From Pseudodonghicola flavimaris (GTDB taxonomy: Bacteria; Pseudomonadota; Alphaproteobacteria; Rhodobacterales; Rhodobacteraceae): 64,000 nucleotides of DNA. The position numbers were made by a program, and so were the translations under genes. The DNA lies in the NCBI RefSeq assembly GCF_030164425.1, contig NZ_JASNJD010000009.1, positions 62,001 through 126,000 on the forward strand. Reading direction: 5' to 3'. The stretch's first letter is position 1. Each line of letters begins with the position of its first letter. This document shows, piece by piece, positions 54,281 through 62,342 of the stretch. The notes under the pieces are model-generated. The model was not told the origin of the DNA. It searched no databases and saw nothing but the letters and a program-made list of their open reading frames with translations.

Positions 54281-57012
54281 AGGATGCAGCGGGCATCACG
54301 GTGACGGTGAACGGCACCCCCACGGTTCTGGGGGTTGCCCCGGGGCGGCGGCTGTCCGAGGCGCTGCGCGAGGAGCTGGGTCTGCGCGGCACCAAGGTCG
54401 GCTGCGACGCCGGCGATTGCGGCGCCTGTACCGTTCTGCTGGACGGTGCCCCGGTCTGCGCCTGCCTGACCCCGTCGGTTCAGGCCGAGGGGCGCGATCT
54501 GCGCACCGTCGAGGGGCTTGCGGAGATCCGGTCAGAGTTGCAGGCGGCCTTCCTGCGTCATGGTGCGGCGCAATGCGGCATCTGCACGCCGGGCATGCTG
54601 ATGGCGGCGGCGGCGCTTTTGCAGGCCAATGCGGCGCCGACCCGGGCCGAGGTGGAAACCGCGCTGGGGGGCGTGCTCTGCCGTTGCACCGGCTATGCCA
54701 AGATCGTCACCGCGATCCTGGATGCCGCCGGTCAGGGGCTGCGACCGGCGCCGCAGGCGGCGCCGGCGGCGGGCCAGGCGGTGGGGGCGCGGATCGAACG
54801 GTTGGACGGCGGTCCCAAGGTCGATGGGCGCGAGGCCTTCGGCGCGGATATCGCGCCGGAGCGGGCGCTCTGGGTCCGGGCGGTGCGGGCGCCGCATTTC
54901 GCCGCGCGCTTCAGCCTCGGCGATGTCACCGGTTGGGCAGCGGCCAGGGGGGTGATGGTCTTCACCGCGGCGGATATGCCGGGGCGTAACCTCTTCGGGG
55001 TCATCCCCGATTGTGCCGATCAGCCGGCGCTGGCCGCAGGGCGGATCCGGATGCGGGGGGAGGCCGTCGCCGCGATCGCCGGAGAGCGGGCGCGGGTCGA
55101 GGCGCTGTCCTTCGACGATTTCCCGGTGGACTGGCAGGAGGAGACTGCGCTGCTCGACCCCGCGGCGGCGCGGGCGGGTGGGGCGGCGCTGCTGCATGCC
55201 GACCGGCCGGAGAATATCCTGATCGGCGGGCTGGTTCACAGCGGCGATCCCGAGGCGGGGCTGGCCGCCGCGGCGCATGTGGCCGAAGGCGCGGCGGAGA
55301 CCCCCTTTGTCGAACATGCCTATATCGAGCCTGAGGCCGGTGCCGCCTGGATGGAGGCCGGCACGCTGGTCATTCAGGCCTGCACCCAGGCGCCGGTGAT
55401 GGATCGCGACGATATTGCCGGGCTGATGGGGTTGCCGCCGGAGCAGGTTCGGGTGATCCCTTCGGCCATCGGCGGCGGCTTCGGATCGAAGCTCGACCTG
55501 TCGTTGCAGCCGCTGATCGGGCTGGTGGCGCTGAAGACCGGGCGGCCGGCGCGGATGATCTATTCCCGCCGCGAGAGCATGGCCACGACCACCAAACGGC
55601 ACCCGGCGCGGATGACCGCGCGGGCGGGGGTCGATGCGGCGGGCCGGTTGCTGGCGATGGAGTTCGACGGCGACTTCGACACCGGCGCCTATGCCAGCTG
55701 GGGCCCGACCGTGGCGGTACGGGTGCCGGTGCATGCCTCCGGCCCCTACCGGATCCCGAATTACCATGCCGAGGCACGGGCGGTGCACACCAACGGGCCG
55801 CCTTCGGGTGCGTTTCGCGGCTTCGGGGTGCCGCAGGCGGGTATTCTGCAGGAAACCCTGTTCGACGATCTGGCGGAGCGGGCGGGCATGGACCGGCTGG
55901 CCTTTCGCCGTCTCAACGCGCTTCGGGACGGTGATCGCAGCGTTTGCGGGCAGGAGATGCAGGGCGTCGGCATCGGCGATTGTCTGGAGGCGCTGCAACA
56001 GCCCTGGGACGAGGCGCTGGCGGCGGCCGAGGCCTTCAATGCCGCGCATGAAGGGCTGCGCCGGGGCGTCGGCGTCGCCTCCTGCTGGTATGGCTGTGGC
56101 AACACCGGCATGCCGAACCCCTCGACCATGCGGCTGGGGATCACCGTGGGCGGCCGGCTGCGGTTGCACCAGGGGGCGACAGATATTGGCCAGGGATCGA
56201 ATACGGTGATCCCGCAGATCTGTGCCGATGCGTTGGGGGTGCCGCTGGACCAGTTCGATTTCGTCGGCCCCGATACCGCGCTGACGCCGGATGCCGGCAA
56301 GACCTCGGCCTCGCGCCAGACGGTGGTGTCGGGCAATGCGGCGCTGAAGGCGGGGCAGGCGTTGCGGGCCAGGCTGCTGGCGATGACCAATATGGGGGCG
56401 GCGGCGGAGATCGGTTTCGCCCCCGGGGTGGTCATCGTCTCCGACGGGGCGCAGCGGCGGCAGATCGACCTCAAGGCGCTGCCGGTCGATGCCCATGGCT
56501 ATGCGATCGCGGTGGAGGAAAGCTACGACCCGCCGACCGAGGCGCTGGACGAGAATGGTCAGGGCCGTCCCTATGCCGTCTATGGCTATGGTGCCCATCT
56601 GGCGGAGGTCGAGGTGGATATGACCCTGGGCACCGTCCGGGTGATCCGGCTGACCGCGGCGCATGATCTGGGCCAGGTGATCAACCCGCTGCTGGCCGAG
56701 GGGCAGATCGAGGGCGGCGTGGCGCAGGGGCTGGGTCTGGCGCTGATGGAGGAATTCATTCCGGGCCGGACCGAGAACCTGCACGATTACCTGATCCCCA
56801 CGGTTGGCGACATGCCGGAGATCCGACCGATCCTGATCGAAACGCCGGACCCCGAGGGCCCCTATGGCGCCAAGGGTCTGGGCGAACACGCGCTGATCCC
56901 CACCGCGCCGGCGATCCTGAACGCGATCCGCCATGCCAGCGGCGCCAAGGTTACCCGGCTGCCGGCGCTGCCGCATCGGGTTCTGGCGGCCATCCGGGAG
57001 GCGCGGGGATGA
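54277..57012 (+). CDS. Molybdenum hydroxylase, fused 2Fe-2S + Mo-cofactor subunit
   Basis: 911 residues that join what are usually two proteins. Residues 1-155 form a CoxS-type domain with the plant-type cluster (C43, C48, C51, C61/C63) and the second 2Fe-2S cluster (C100, C103, C135, C137; CGICTPG and CRCTGY). From about 175 the CoxL/XdhB Mo domain follows, with GGGFGSKLD, the substrate-channel GAFRGFGVPQAG and the catalytic Glu870 in YGAKGLGEHAL. Family enzymes hydroxylate electron-poor carbons of N-heterocycles or aldehydes using water. Substrate here unknown; the neighbouring Hnr-like gene suggests a pyridine-type ring such as nicotinate or a relative. Confidence 0.9.
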   Translation: MKDAAGITVTVNGTPTVLGVAPGRRLSEALREELGLRGTKVGCDAGDCGACTVLLDGAPVCACLTPSVQAEGRDLRTVEGLAEIRSELQAAFLRHGAAQCGICTPGMLMAAAALLQANAAPTRAEVETALGGVLCRCTGYAKIVTAILDAAGQGLRPAPQAAPAAGQAVGARIERLDGGPKVDGREAFGADIAPERALWVRAVRAPHFAARFSLGDVTGWAAARGVMVFTAADMPGRNLFGVIPDCADQPALAAGRIRMRGEAVAAIAGERARVEALSFDDFPVDWQEETALLDPAAARAGGAALLHADRPENILIGGLVHSGDPEAGLAAAAHVAEGAAETPFVEHAYIEPEAGAAWMEAGTLVIQACTQAPVMDRDDIAGLMGLPPEQVRVIPSAIGGGFGSKLDLSLQPLIGLVALKTGRPARMIYSRRESMATTTKRHPARMTARAGVDAAGRLLAMEFDGDFDTGAYASWGPTVAVRVPVHASGPYRIPNYHAEARAVHTNGPPSGAFRGFGVPQAGILQETLFDDLAERAGMDRLAFRRLNALRDGDRSVCGQEMQGVGIGDCLEALQQPWDEALAAAEAFNAAHEGLRRGVGVASCWYGCGNTGMPNPSTMRLGITVGGRLRLHQGATDIGQGSNTVIPQICADALGVPLDQFDFVGPDTALTPDAGKTSASRQTVVSGNAALKAGQALRARLLAMTNMGAAAEIGFAPGVVIVSDGAQRRQIDLKALPVDAHGYAIAVEESYDPPTEALDENGQGRPYAVYGYGAHLAEVEVDMTLGTVRVIRLTAAHDLGQVINPLLAEGQIEGGVAQGLGLALMEEFIPGRTENLHDYLIPTVGDMPEIRPILIETPDPEGPYGAKGLGEHALIPTAPAILNAIRHASGAKVTRLPALPHRVLAAIREARG

Positions 57013-57121
57013 GCGGGAGACTCACCAACACAGGCAGAGAAGGAAGGTCGGGCGCGGCCCGGCGTAACCGCCGGGCGGAGCAGTTGATCAGCGTGCCCCC
57101 GGTTTCTCAGGAGGTGCACCC

Positions 57122-58582
57122 ATGACGGAGCGCGCCGAACGCCCCCGTGAGGAGAAGATCCGCTGCGATGCCTGCCCGGTGATGTGCTATATCGCTGAGG
57201 GCCGCGCCGGCGCCTGTGACCGCTATGCCAATCAGGGCGGCCGCATTGTCCGCTGCGATCCGCTCACCGTGCTGGACCGCCGTATCGCCAAGGGCGATGA
57301 AATCCGCCCCTTCCTCAAGGCCGAATGGGACGGGGCGCTGCTGAAGGATGACGATCTTTTCGTCACCGCGGTGGGCGCCGGCACCACCTATCCCGATTAC
57401 AAGCCCGCCCCCTTCATCGTCTCGCGCGCGGTCGATGGGGCCGATTTCGTCACCGTGGTGACCGAGGCGATCTTTTCCTACTGCGGGGTGAAGGTGAAGA
57501 TCGACACCGACCGTCACCTGGGCCACGAGGGCGCGGTGATCCGCGCCGGGGGTGAGGTGGTGGGGCTGATGATCACCTCGGAATACGGCTCGCAGATGAT
57601 GTCCCTGGGCGGGGTCGATCACCTCACTGGCGGGTCGAAACCGGAAGGGCGCGTCACCTGCGACACCCTCATGCGGCTCTGTAACCGCGAGGCGGTGGAG
57701 CTGGAGGTCGAGGGCGGCGCCACCGTCGTCGTGCAGGCCGGCCAGCCGCCCATCGTCGATGGCCACCGCGAGGAAAGGATGCGGGTCGGCTGCGGTTCTG
57801 CCACCATCGGCATGTTCGCATCGCAATGGCAGGGGCTGGTCGATGAGGTGGTGGTGGTCGACGATCACATCACCGGCGTGGTCAGCGAACATCAGGCAGG
57901 CAAGGTGCTGGGCTGGCCGGACACCGGCATCAAGATCAACGGCCGCCGGTCCACGCCGGGGCGCTATTTCCAGGTGGCCGATCCTGGGCTGGGCTGGGGC
58001 GGCACCGATATCACCGATCCGCTGACCATCCTCGGCGTCTGGAACCCGAAGAAGGGTGCGCGCCCGGGGCTGAGCCTGCTGATGGTCTCCACCACCGGGG
58101 AGCAATACGGATACTACGTGCTCGACGCCGAGCTGGTGCCGCAGCCGCAACCGCTGCCCGAGACACTGAAACCCTCGGTCGATCTGATCGCCGAGAATTG
58201 CGAACCCGCGCTCTGCACGGTGATGTTCATGGGGGGTGCCGGCGGTTCCCTGCGCTCGGGGGTGACGAAGAACCCGGTGCGGCTGACCCGCTCGGTTCAG
58301 GCGGACCGTACCCGGGTGACGGTGGGCGGTGCGCCCGCCTATGTCTGGCCTGGCGGCGGTATCACCATCATGGCCGATGTGACCCGGATGCCGGATAACG
58401 CCTTTGGCTATGTGCCCACCCCGGCCATCGTGGCACCGCTGGAATTCACCCTGTCGCGCGCCGAATACCGGGCGCTTGGCGGCCACGATGATCGCGCCCG
58501 CGCGGTGGAGGATATCCTTGAGCACGGCGGCGACTACGGTGCCGATGTCCGGGCGGTGCCCCCCGGCGACAAGGCGGGCTGA
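57122..58582 (+). CDS. 6-hydroxynicotinate reductase-like Fe-S protein
   Basis: 486 residues. An N-terminal cysteine cluster C15, C18, C22, C32 with C45 (CDACPVMC...) fits an iron-sulfur centre. The rest resembles proteins annotated as 6-hydroxynicotinate reductase. The Eubacterium barkeri enzyme of that name reduces 6-hydroxynicotinate to 1,4,5,6-tetrahydro-6-oxonicotinate and contains covalently bound flavin. Residues 379-382 read SGVT, close to the S/T-G-A-T site flavinylated by ApbE, and the next gene is ApbE-like. It lies 109 bases after the Mo hydroxylase with a GGAGG site (57110-57114). Homology is from memory; the substrate may differ. Confidence 0.75.
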   Translation: MTERAERPREEKIRCDACPVMCYIAEGRAGACDRYANQGGRIVRCDPLTVLDRRIAKGDEIRPFLKAEWDGALLKDDDLFVTAVGAGTTYPDYKPAPFIVSRAVDGADFVTVVTEAIFSYCGVKVKIDTDRHLGHEGAVIRAGGEVVGLMITSEYGSQMMSLGGVDHLTGGSKPEGRVTCDTLMRLCNREAVELEVEGGATVVVQAGQPPIVDGHREERMRVGCGSATIGMFASQWQGLVDEVVVVDDHITGVVSEHQAGKVLGWPDTGIKINGRRSTPGRYFQVADPGLGWGGTDITDPLTILGVWNPKKGARPGLSLLMVSTTGEQYGYYVLDAELVPQPQPLPETLKPSVDLIAENCEPALCTVMFMGGAGGSLRSGVTKNPVRLTRSVQADRTRVTVGGAPAYVWPGGGITIMADVTRMPDNAFGYVPTPAIVAPLEFTLSRAEYRALGGHDDRARAVEDILEHGGDYGADVRAVPPGDKAG

Positions 58583-58585
58583 ACG

Positions 58586-59440
58586 GTGAGCGGCCCGCAG
58601 ATCGCCTTTCTGCCCGACGGGCGGCGGCTGCACCTGCAGCACGGGCCGATCGACCTGATCATCGATGCCGAAGGGCCGGGACGCGCCGCCGCGCTGCGCG
58701 CCGCGGCGACCCGGTTCGAGACGGTGCTGGAGGAGCTGGTGGCGGAACTTTCCCTTCTGCGCGCCCCGGTCGGCCCCCGCCCCGGGGGGGAGATCGCCCG
58801 CGTCATGCAGGCCGCCACGCATCCCTTCGCCGCCGAGGTGATCACCCCGATGGCCGCCGTCGCCGGGGCGGTGGCCGAGGCGGTGCTGGCGGCGATGACC
58901 GGGGCCGGCGCGCTGACCCGCGCCTATGTCAACAACGGCGGCGATATCGCCCTGCACCTCGCCCCGGGTCAGAGCTTTGCCGCCGCCATCGTCTCCGACA
59001 GGTCCGGCGCGGTGCCGGCCCGGGCGCGGATCCCGGCGGCGAGCCCGGTGCGCGGCATCGCCACCTCCGGCCGTCACGGCCGCAGCCATTCCCTCGGTAT
59101 CGCCGACAGTGTCACCGTGCTGGCGGCCACTGCCGCCGCCGCCGATGCCGCCGCCACCATGATCGCCAATGCGGTGGACCTGCCGGGCAACCCGAAAGTC
59201 CGGCGTTGCCCGGCCCGCGCGCTTGCTCCGGACAGCGATCTGGGCGATCGGCTGGTGACCACCGGCCTCGATCCCCTGACCCCGGCGGAGGTGGCCCGGG
59301 CGCTGGCCCGGGGGCGTGGCTTTGCCGCGTACTGCCTTGAGCGGGGGTTGATCCACGCCGCGCTGCTCCACCTCGCCGGCCAGAGCCTGACGCTCGGCGC
59401 GGCTGACCTCATCTCATCGAAGGACCCCTGCCATGCCTGA
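58586..59440 (+). CDS. UPF0280 / ApbE-like protein, predicted flavin transferase
   Basis: 284 residues with a GTG start 3 bases after the previous stop. ApbE-superfamily features are the NNGGD segment at 116-120, GIATSGRHGRSHSLGIADSVTV (157-178) and the ADAAAT helix (186-191), matching the conserved GGD, ATSG...H and ADALAT blocks of FAD:protein FMN transferases. UPF0280 proteins have no assigned function. Its position directly behind an Hnr-like protein with a candidate SGVT acceptor site suggests it attaches FMN to that protein. Overlaps the next gene by 8 bases. Confidence 0.75.
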   Translation: MSGPQIAFLPDGRRLHLQHGPIDLIIDAEGPGRAAALRAAATRFETVLEELVAELSLLRAPVGPRPGGEIARVMQAATHPFAAEVITPMAAVAGAVAEAVLAAMTGAGALTRAYVNNGGDIALHLAPGQSFAAAIVSDRSGAVPARARIPAASPVRGIATSGRHGRSHSLGIADSVTVLAATAAAADAAATMIANAVDLPGNPKVRRCPARALAPDSDLGDRLVTTGLDPLTPAEVARALARGRGFAAYCLERGLIHAALLHLAGQSLTLGAADLISSKDPCHA

Positions 59441-60014
59441 GTTTCCGCTGCGCAAGACGATGATCTTCATCGAGGATATCCACCACGATGGCGGCCCGCC
59501 CCCGGCACTGCCCCGCCGCCGCGCCGCCATCGTCGCAGTGGTGAAGAACCCCTTTGCCGGCCGCTACGTCGCCGATCTGCAACCGGCGATGGAGGATCTC
59601 AAACCCCTGGGCCTGATGATGACCGACCGGCTGATCGAGGCGATGGGCGGGGTCGAGGGCATCGACGGCTACGGCAAGGCCGGGCTCGCCGGCGAGGCGG
59701 GAGAGCTGGAGCATACCGCGCTCTGGCATGTGCCGGGCGGCTACGCCATGCGCGCCAGGCTGGGCGAGGCCAAGGCGATCGTGCCCTCGGCGATGAAGGT
59801 GGGCGGCACCGGCACCCGGATCGACGTGCCGCTCGGCCATATCAACGCGGCTTACGTGCGCAGTCATTTCGACGCGATGGAGGTCGGTGTGCCGGACGGC
59901 CCGCGCGCCGATGAACTTCTCTTTGCCCTGGCGATGAGCCGGGGCGGCCGCATCCATGACCGGATGGGCGGGCTCACCGTGGCGGAGGTCAGGGGCGAAG
60001 ACGGGTTGCGCTGA
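59433..60014 (+). CDS. DUF1185 'amino acid synthesis' family protein
   Basis: 193 residues, starting inside the UPF0280 gene. It resembles the DUF1185 family, which is often labelled 'amino acid synthesis protein' without biochemical basis. Conserved-looking stretches are KTMIFIEDIHHDGG, AIVAVVKNPFAGRYV and VPSAMKVGGTGTRIDVPLGHINAAYVRSHFDAMEV. No cofactor motif is recognised. The coupling with the Hnr-like and UPF0280 genes implies a step of the same pathway, possibly hydrolysis or isomerisation after ring reduction. Last gene of the operon. Confidence 0.8.
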   Translation: MPEFPLRKTMIFIEDIHHDGGPPPALPRRRAAIVAVVKNPFAGRYVADLQPAMEDLKPLGLMMTDRLIEAMGGVEGIDGYGKAGLAGEAGELEHTALWHVPGGYAMRARLGEAKAIVPSAMKVGGTGTRIDVPLGHINAAYVRSHFDAMEVGVPDGPRADELLFALAMSRGGRIHDRMGGLTVAEVRGEDGLR

Positions 60015-60044
60015 GCCGCCGCCCGACAGATTCCGCTCCGCCAC

Positions 60045-60111
60045 GGTCTTTTTCTGGCCGGAAATATCCTGGGGGACTCGCCGCAGGCGAGGGGGGCAGC
60101 GCCCCCGTTCC
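60045..60111. repeat. Palindromic intergenic repeat, copy 4 (reverse orientation)
   Basis: CTTTTTCTGGCCGGAAATATCC plus a G run (60048-60075), then a TCGCC/GGCGA hairpin (60078-60090) and GGGGGC/GCCCCC (60092-60106). Read on the minus strand it has the same order, hairpin-hairpin-box-A/G tract, as copies 2 and 3. It lies between the convergent DUF1185 and hemC genes. Confidence 0.7.
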
Positions 60112-60125
60112 TCCGGTGGCCGGTG

Positions 60126-61085
60126 TCAGCTGCGCCAGTCGAAGAAGCCCCGCCCGGCCCGCTCCAGCAGTTCGCGGGCCAGTGCCTCGCCAAGGGCGGC
60201 GCCATCGGCGACCGGCCCGCTGCGCTCTCCGGCGATCGCCTCGGAACCATCGGGACGCAGGATCTCGCCGCGCAGCCGCAAGCCGCCCTCCACCAGGTCC
60301 GCCAGCCCGGCAATCGGGGTTTCGCAGGAACCGTCCAGGGTGGCGAGAAAGGCGCGCTCGGCGCCCAGCCGCGCCGCGGTCGGGGCATCGTGGATCGCCG
60401 CCAGCATCCCGGCCACCCGGCTGTCTTCGGCGCGCCGCTCGATGCCGATGGCACCCTGGGCCACCGCCGGCAGCATGTCCTCGGTGGCGATCGGGGTGGC
60501 GGGCACGTCGCTGCGGCCCAGCCGGTTCAGCCCGGCCATGGCGAGGAAGGTGCAATCAGCGACACCGTCGCCGAGCTTCTTCAGCCGGGTTTGCACATTG
60601 CCACGGAACTCCACCACTCTCAGATCGGGCCGCCGGTTCAGGAGCTGGGCCCGGCGCCGGAGGCTGGAGGTGCCGGCCACCGCGCCCTGCGGCAGATCGG
60701 CCCAGCCGCGGAGCCCGGGCGAGACGAAGGCGTCGCGCACGTCCTCGCGCGGCAGGTAGCAGTCCAGCAGCAGCCCCTCCGGCTGCGCCACCGGCATGTC
60801 CTTCATCGAATGCACCGCGATGTCGATGCCGCCGGCGATCAGCTGCTCCTCGATCTCCTTGGTGAACAGCCCCTTGCCCCCCAGCGTCTTCAGCGCGGTA
60901 TCCCGGGCGATCAGCGCGGCATCGTCGCCGGTGGTCTTGATCACCACGATCTCGAAGGCGGCCTGCGGCAGATCGAAGGCTGCGGCCAGCCGGTCGCGGG
61001 TTTCATGGGCCTGGGCCAGCGCCAGGGGCGAGCCGCGGGTGCCGATCCGGAGCGGCGCGGCGGGAGAGGGCAGATCGATTTTCAT
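60126..61085 (-). CDS. hemC: Hydroxymethylbilane synthase (porphobilinogen deaminase)
   Basis: Polymerises four porphobilinogens into hydroxymethylbilane for tetrapyrroles. It has 319 residues from the ATG at 61085, which has a GGGGAAG site; the antisense extension to hemE is discarded. IGTRGSPLALAQA, GKGLFTKEIEEQL, AVHSMKDMP and the dipyrromethane-anchoring Cys254 (GSCETPIAG) are intact. Divergent from hemE, a common arrangement in this group. Confidence 0.96.
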   Translation of the reverse strand: MKIDLPSPAAPLRIGTRGSPLALAQAHETRDRLAAAFDLPQAAFEIVVIKTTGDDAALIARDTALKTLGGKGLFTKEIEEQLIAGGIDIAVHSMKDMPVAQPEGLLLDCYLPREDVRDAFVSPGLRGWADLPQGAVAGTSSLRRRAQLLNRRPDLRVVEFRGNVQTRLKKLGDGVADCTFLAMAGLNRLGRSDVPATPIATEDMLPAVAQGAIGIERRAEDSRVAGMLAAIHDAPTAARLGAERAFLATLDGSCETPIAGLADLVEGGLRLRGEILRPDGSEAIAGERSGPVADGAALGEALARELLERAGRGFFDWRS

Positions 61086-61184
61086 GTCTTCCCCTTTAAT
61101 CTCGGGGTCGCAGGCTGACAACCGCGGGGTTGACAATCGGGCGCCTGACAGGGACCGGTAGCCCAGTTGCGAGAGAGGACGACC

Positions 61185-62228
61185 ATGGCCACGGAAAAGA
61201 CATTGCTGCGCGCGCTGAAGGGCGAGGTGCTGGAGGTGCCGCCGATCTGGATGATGCGGCAGGCCGGACGCTATCTGCCGGAATACCGTGCCACCCGGGC
61301 CAAGGCCGGGGATTTCCTGTCGCTCTGTTATACCCCCGATCTGGCGGCAGAGGTGACGCTGCAGCCGATCCGCCGCTATGGCTTCGACGCGGCGATTCTC
61401 TTCGCCGATATCCTGCTGGTGCCGCAGGCGCTGGGGGCGGATCTGTGGTTCGTGACCGGCGAGGGGCCACGGCTGTCGACGATCACCGCTGCGGCGGATT
61501 TCGAGGCGCTGAAACCGGCCGATGCGATTCACGAGACGCTGGCGCCGGTCTATGAAACCGTCCGCATCCTGGCGCGTGAGCTGCCTGCGGAAACCACGCT
61601 GATCGGTTTCGCCGGTGCGCCCTGGACGGTGGCCACCTATATGATCGCCGGTCGTGGCACCCCGGCGCAGGAACCGGCGCATGCGCTGCGCGAGGCCAAC
61701 CCGGCGCTCTTCGACGCTCTGATCGCGCGGATCACCGAGGCGACGATCGAATACCTCTCGGCGCAGATCGAGGCCGGTGCGGAGGTGGTGAAGCTTTTCG
61801 ACAGCTGGGCCGGATCGCTGACCGGCGCGGCTTTCGACAAATACGCGGTGGAGCCGGCGCGGGCGATCACCGCGGCGCTGAAGGCACGCCATCCACAGGT
61901 GCCGGTGATCGGCTTCCCGCGCGGCGCCGGCGAGAAATACGCGGGCTTCGCCCGTACCACCGGCGTCGATTGCGTCGCGCTGGATCAGGCGGTGGATGCG
62001 ACCTGGGCTGCGGCCCATGTGCAGATCGACGGCTGCGTCCAGGGCAACCTGGCGCCCGAGCATATGGTGACCGGTGGTGCTGCCCTGGTGGCGGAGACCC
62101 GGCGCATCGTCGAGGCTTTCTCTGGCGGGCCGCATATCTTCAACCTCGGCCATGGCATCACCCCGGACGCCGATCCGGAGAACGTGGCGCTGATGGTGGA
62201 GACGGTGCGGAGCACGCGTCGCGGCTGA
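61185..62228 (+). CDS. hemE: Uroporphyrinogen decarboxylase
   Basis: Decarboxylates uroporphyrinogen III to coproporphyrinogen III. It has 347 residues from the ATG at 61185 ([14 protein letters not shown]), with a GAGAGGA site. [24 protein letters not shown], the catalytic Asp segment [26 protein letters not shown] and [16 protein letters not shown] are all canonical. Confidence 0.97.
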   Translation: MATEKTLLRALKGEVLEVPPIWMMRQAGRYLPEYRATRAKAGDFLSLCYTPDLAAEVTLQPIRRYGFDAAILFADILLVPQALGADLWFVTGEGPRLSTITAAADFEALKPADAIHETLAPVYETVRILARELPAETTLIGFAGAPWTVATYMIAGRGTPAQEPAHALREANPALFDALIARITEATIEYLSAQIEAGAEVVKLFDSWAGSLTGAAFDKYAVEPARAITAALKARHPQVPVIGFPRGAGEKYAGFARTTGVDCVALDQAVDATWAAAHVQIDGCVQGNLAPEHMVTGGAALVAETRRIVEAFSGGPHIFNLGHGITPDADPENVALMVETVRSTRRG

Positions 62229-62275
62229 TCCCGGATTTGCCGGCCGCTCGCGGAAGAGACCCGCGGGAGCCTCCG

Positions 62276-62339
62276 GCGGGAGTATTTGCAGCAGAGAAGA
62301 AGGGCACGCGCGCCTGCTTCTTCTCTGCCCAAATACTCA
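62276..62339. repeat. Palindromic intergenic repeat, copy 5 (inverted pair)
   Basis: The left box 62276-62302 reads GCGGGAGTATTTGCAGCAGAG plus AAGAAG. The right arm 62317-62338 reads CTTCTTCTCTGCCCAAATACTC and is nearly its reverse complement. It sits between the convergent hemE and the AraC-type gene and probably serves as a bidirectional terminator. Confidence 0.7.
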
Positions 62340-62342
62340 ATG

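Noticed and set aside
54532-56976. 814-codon minus-strand frame opposite the molybdenum hydroxylase
   Set aside because: Antisense shadow; the plus strand has all cluster cysteines and the catalytic glutamate.
61086-62153. N-terminal extension of hemC across the hemE gene
   Set aside because: The open frame continues, but HemC begins at MKIDLPSPAAPLRIGTRGSP with a proper ribosome binding site; the extension is antisense to hemE.
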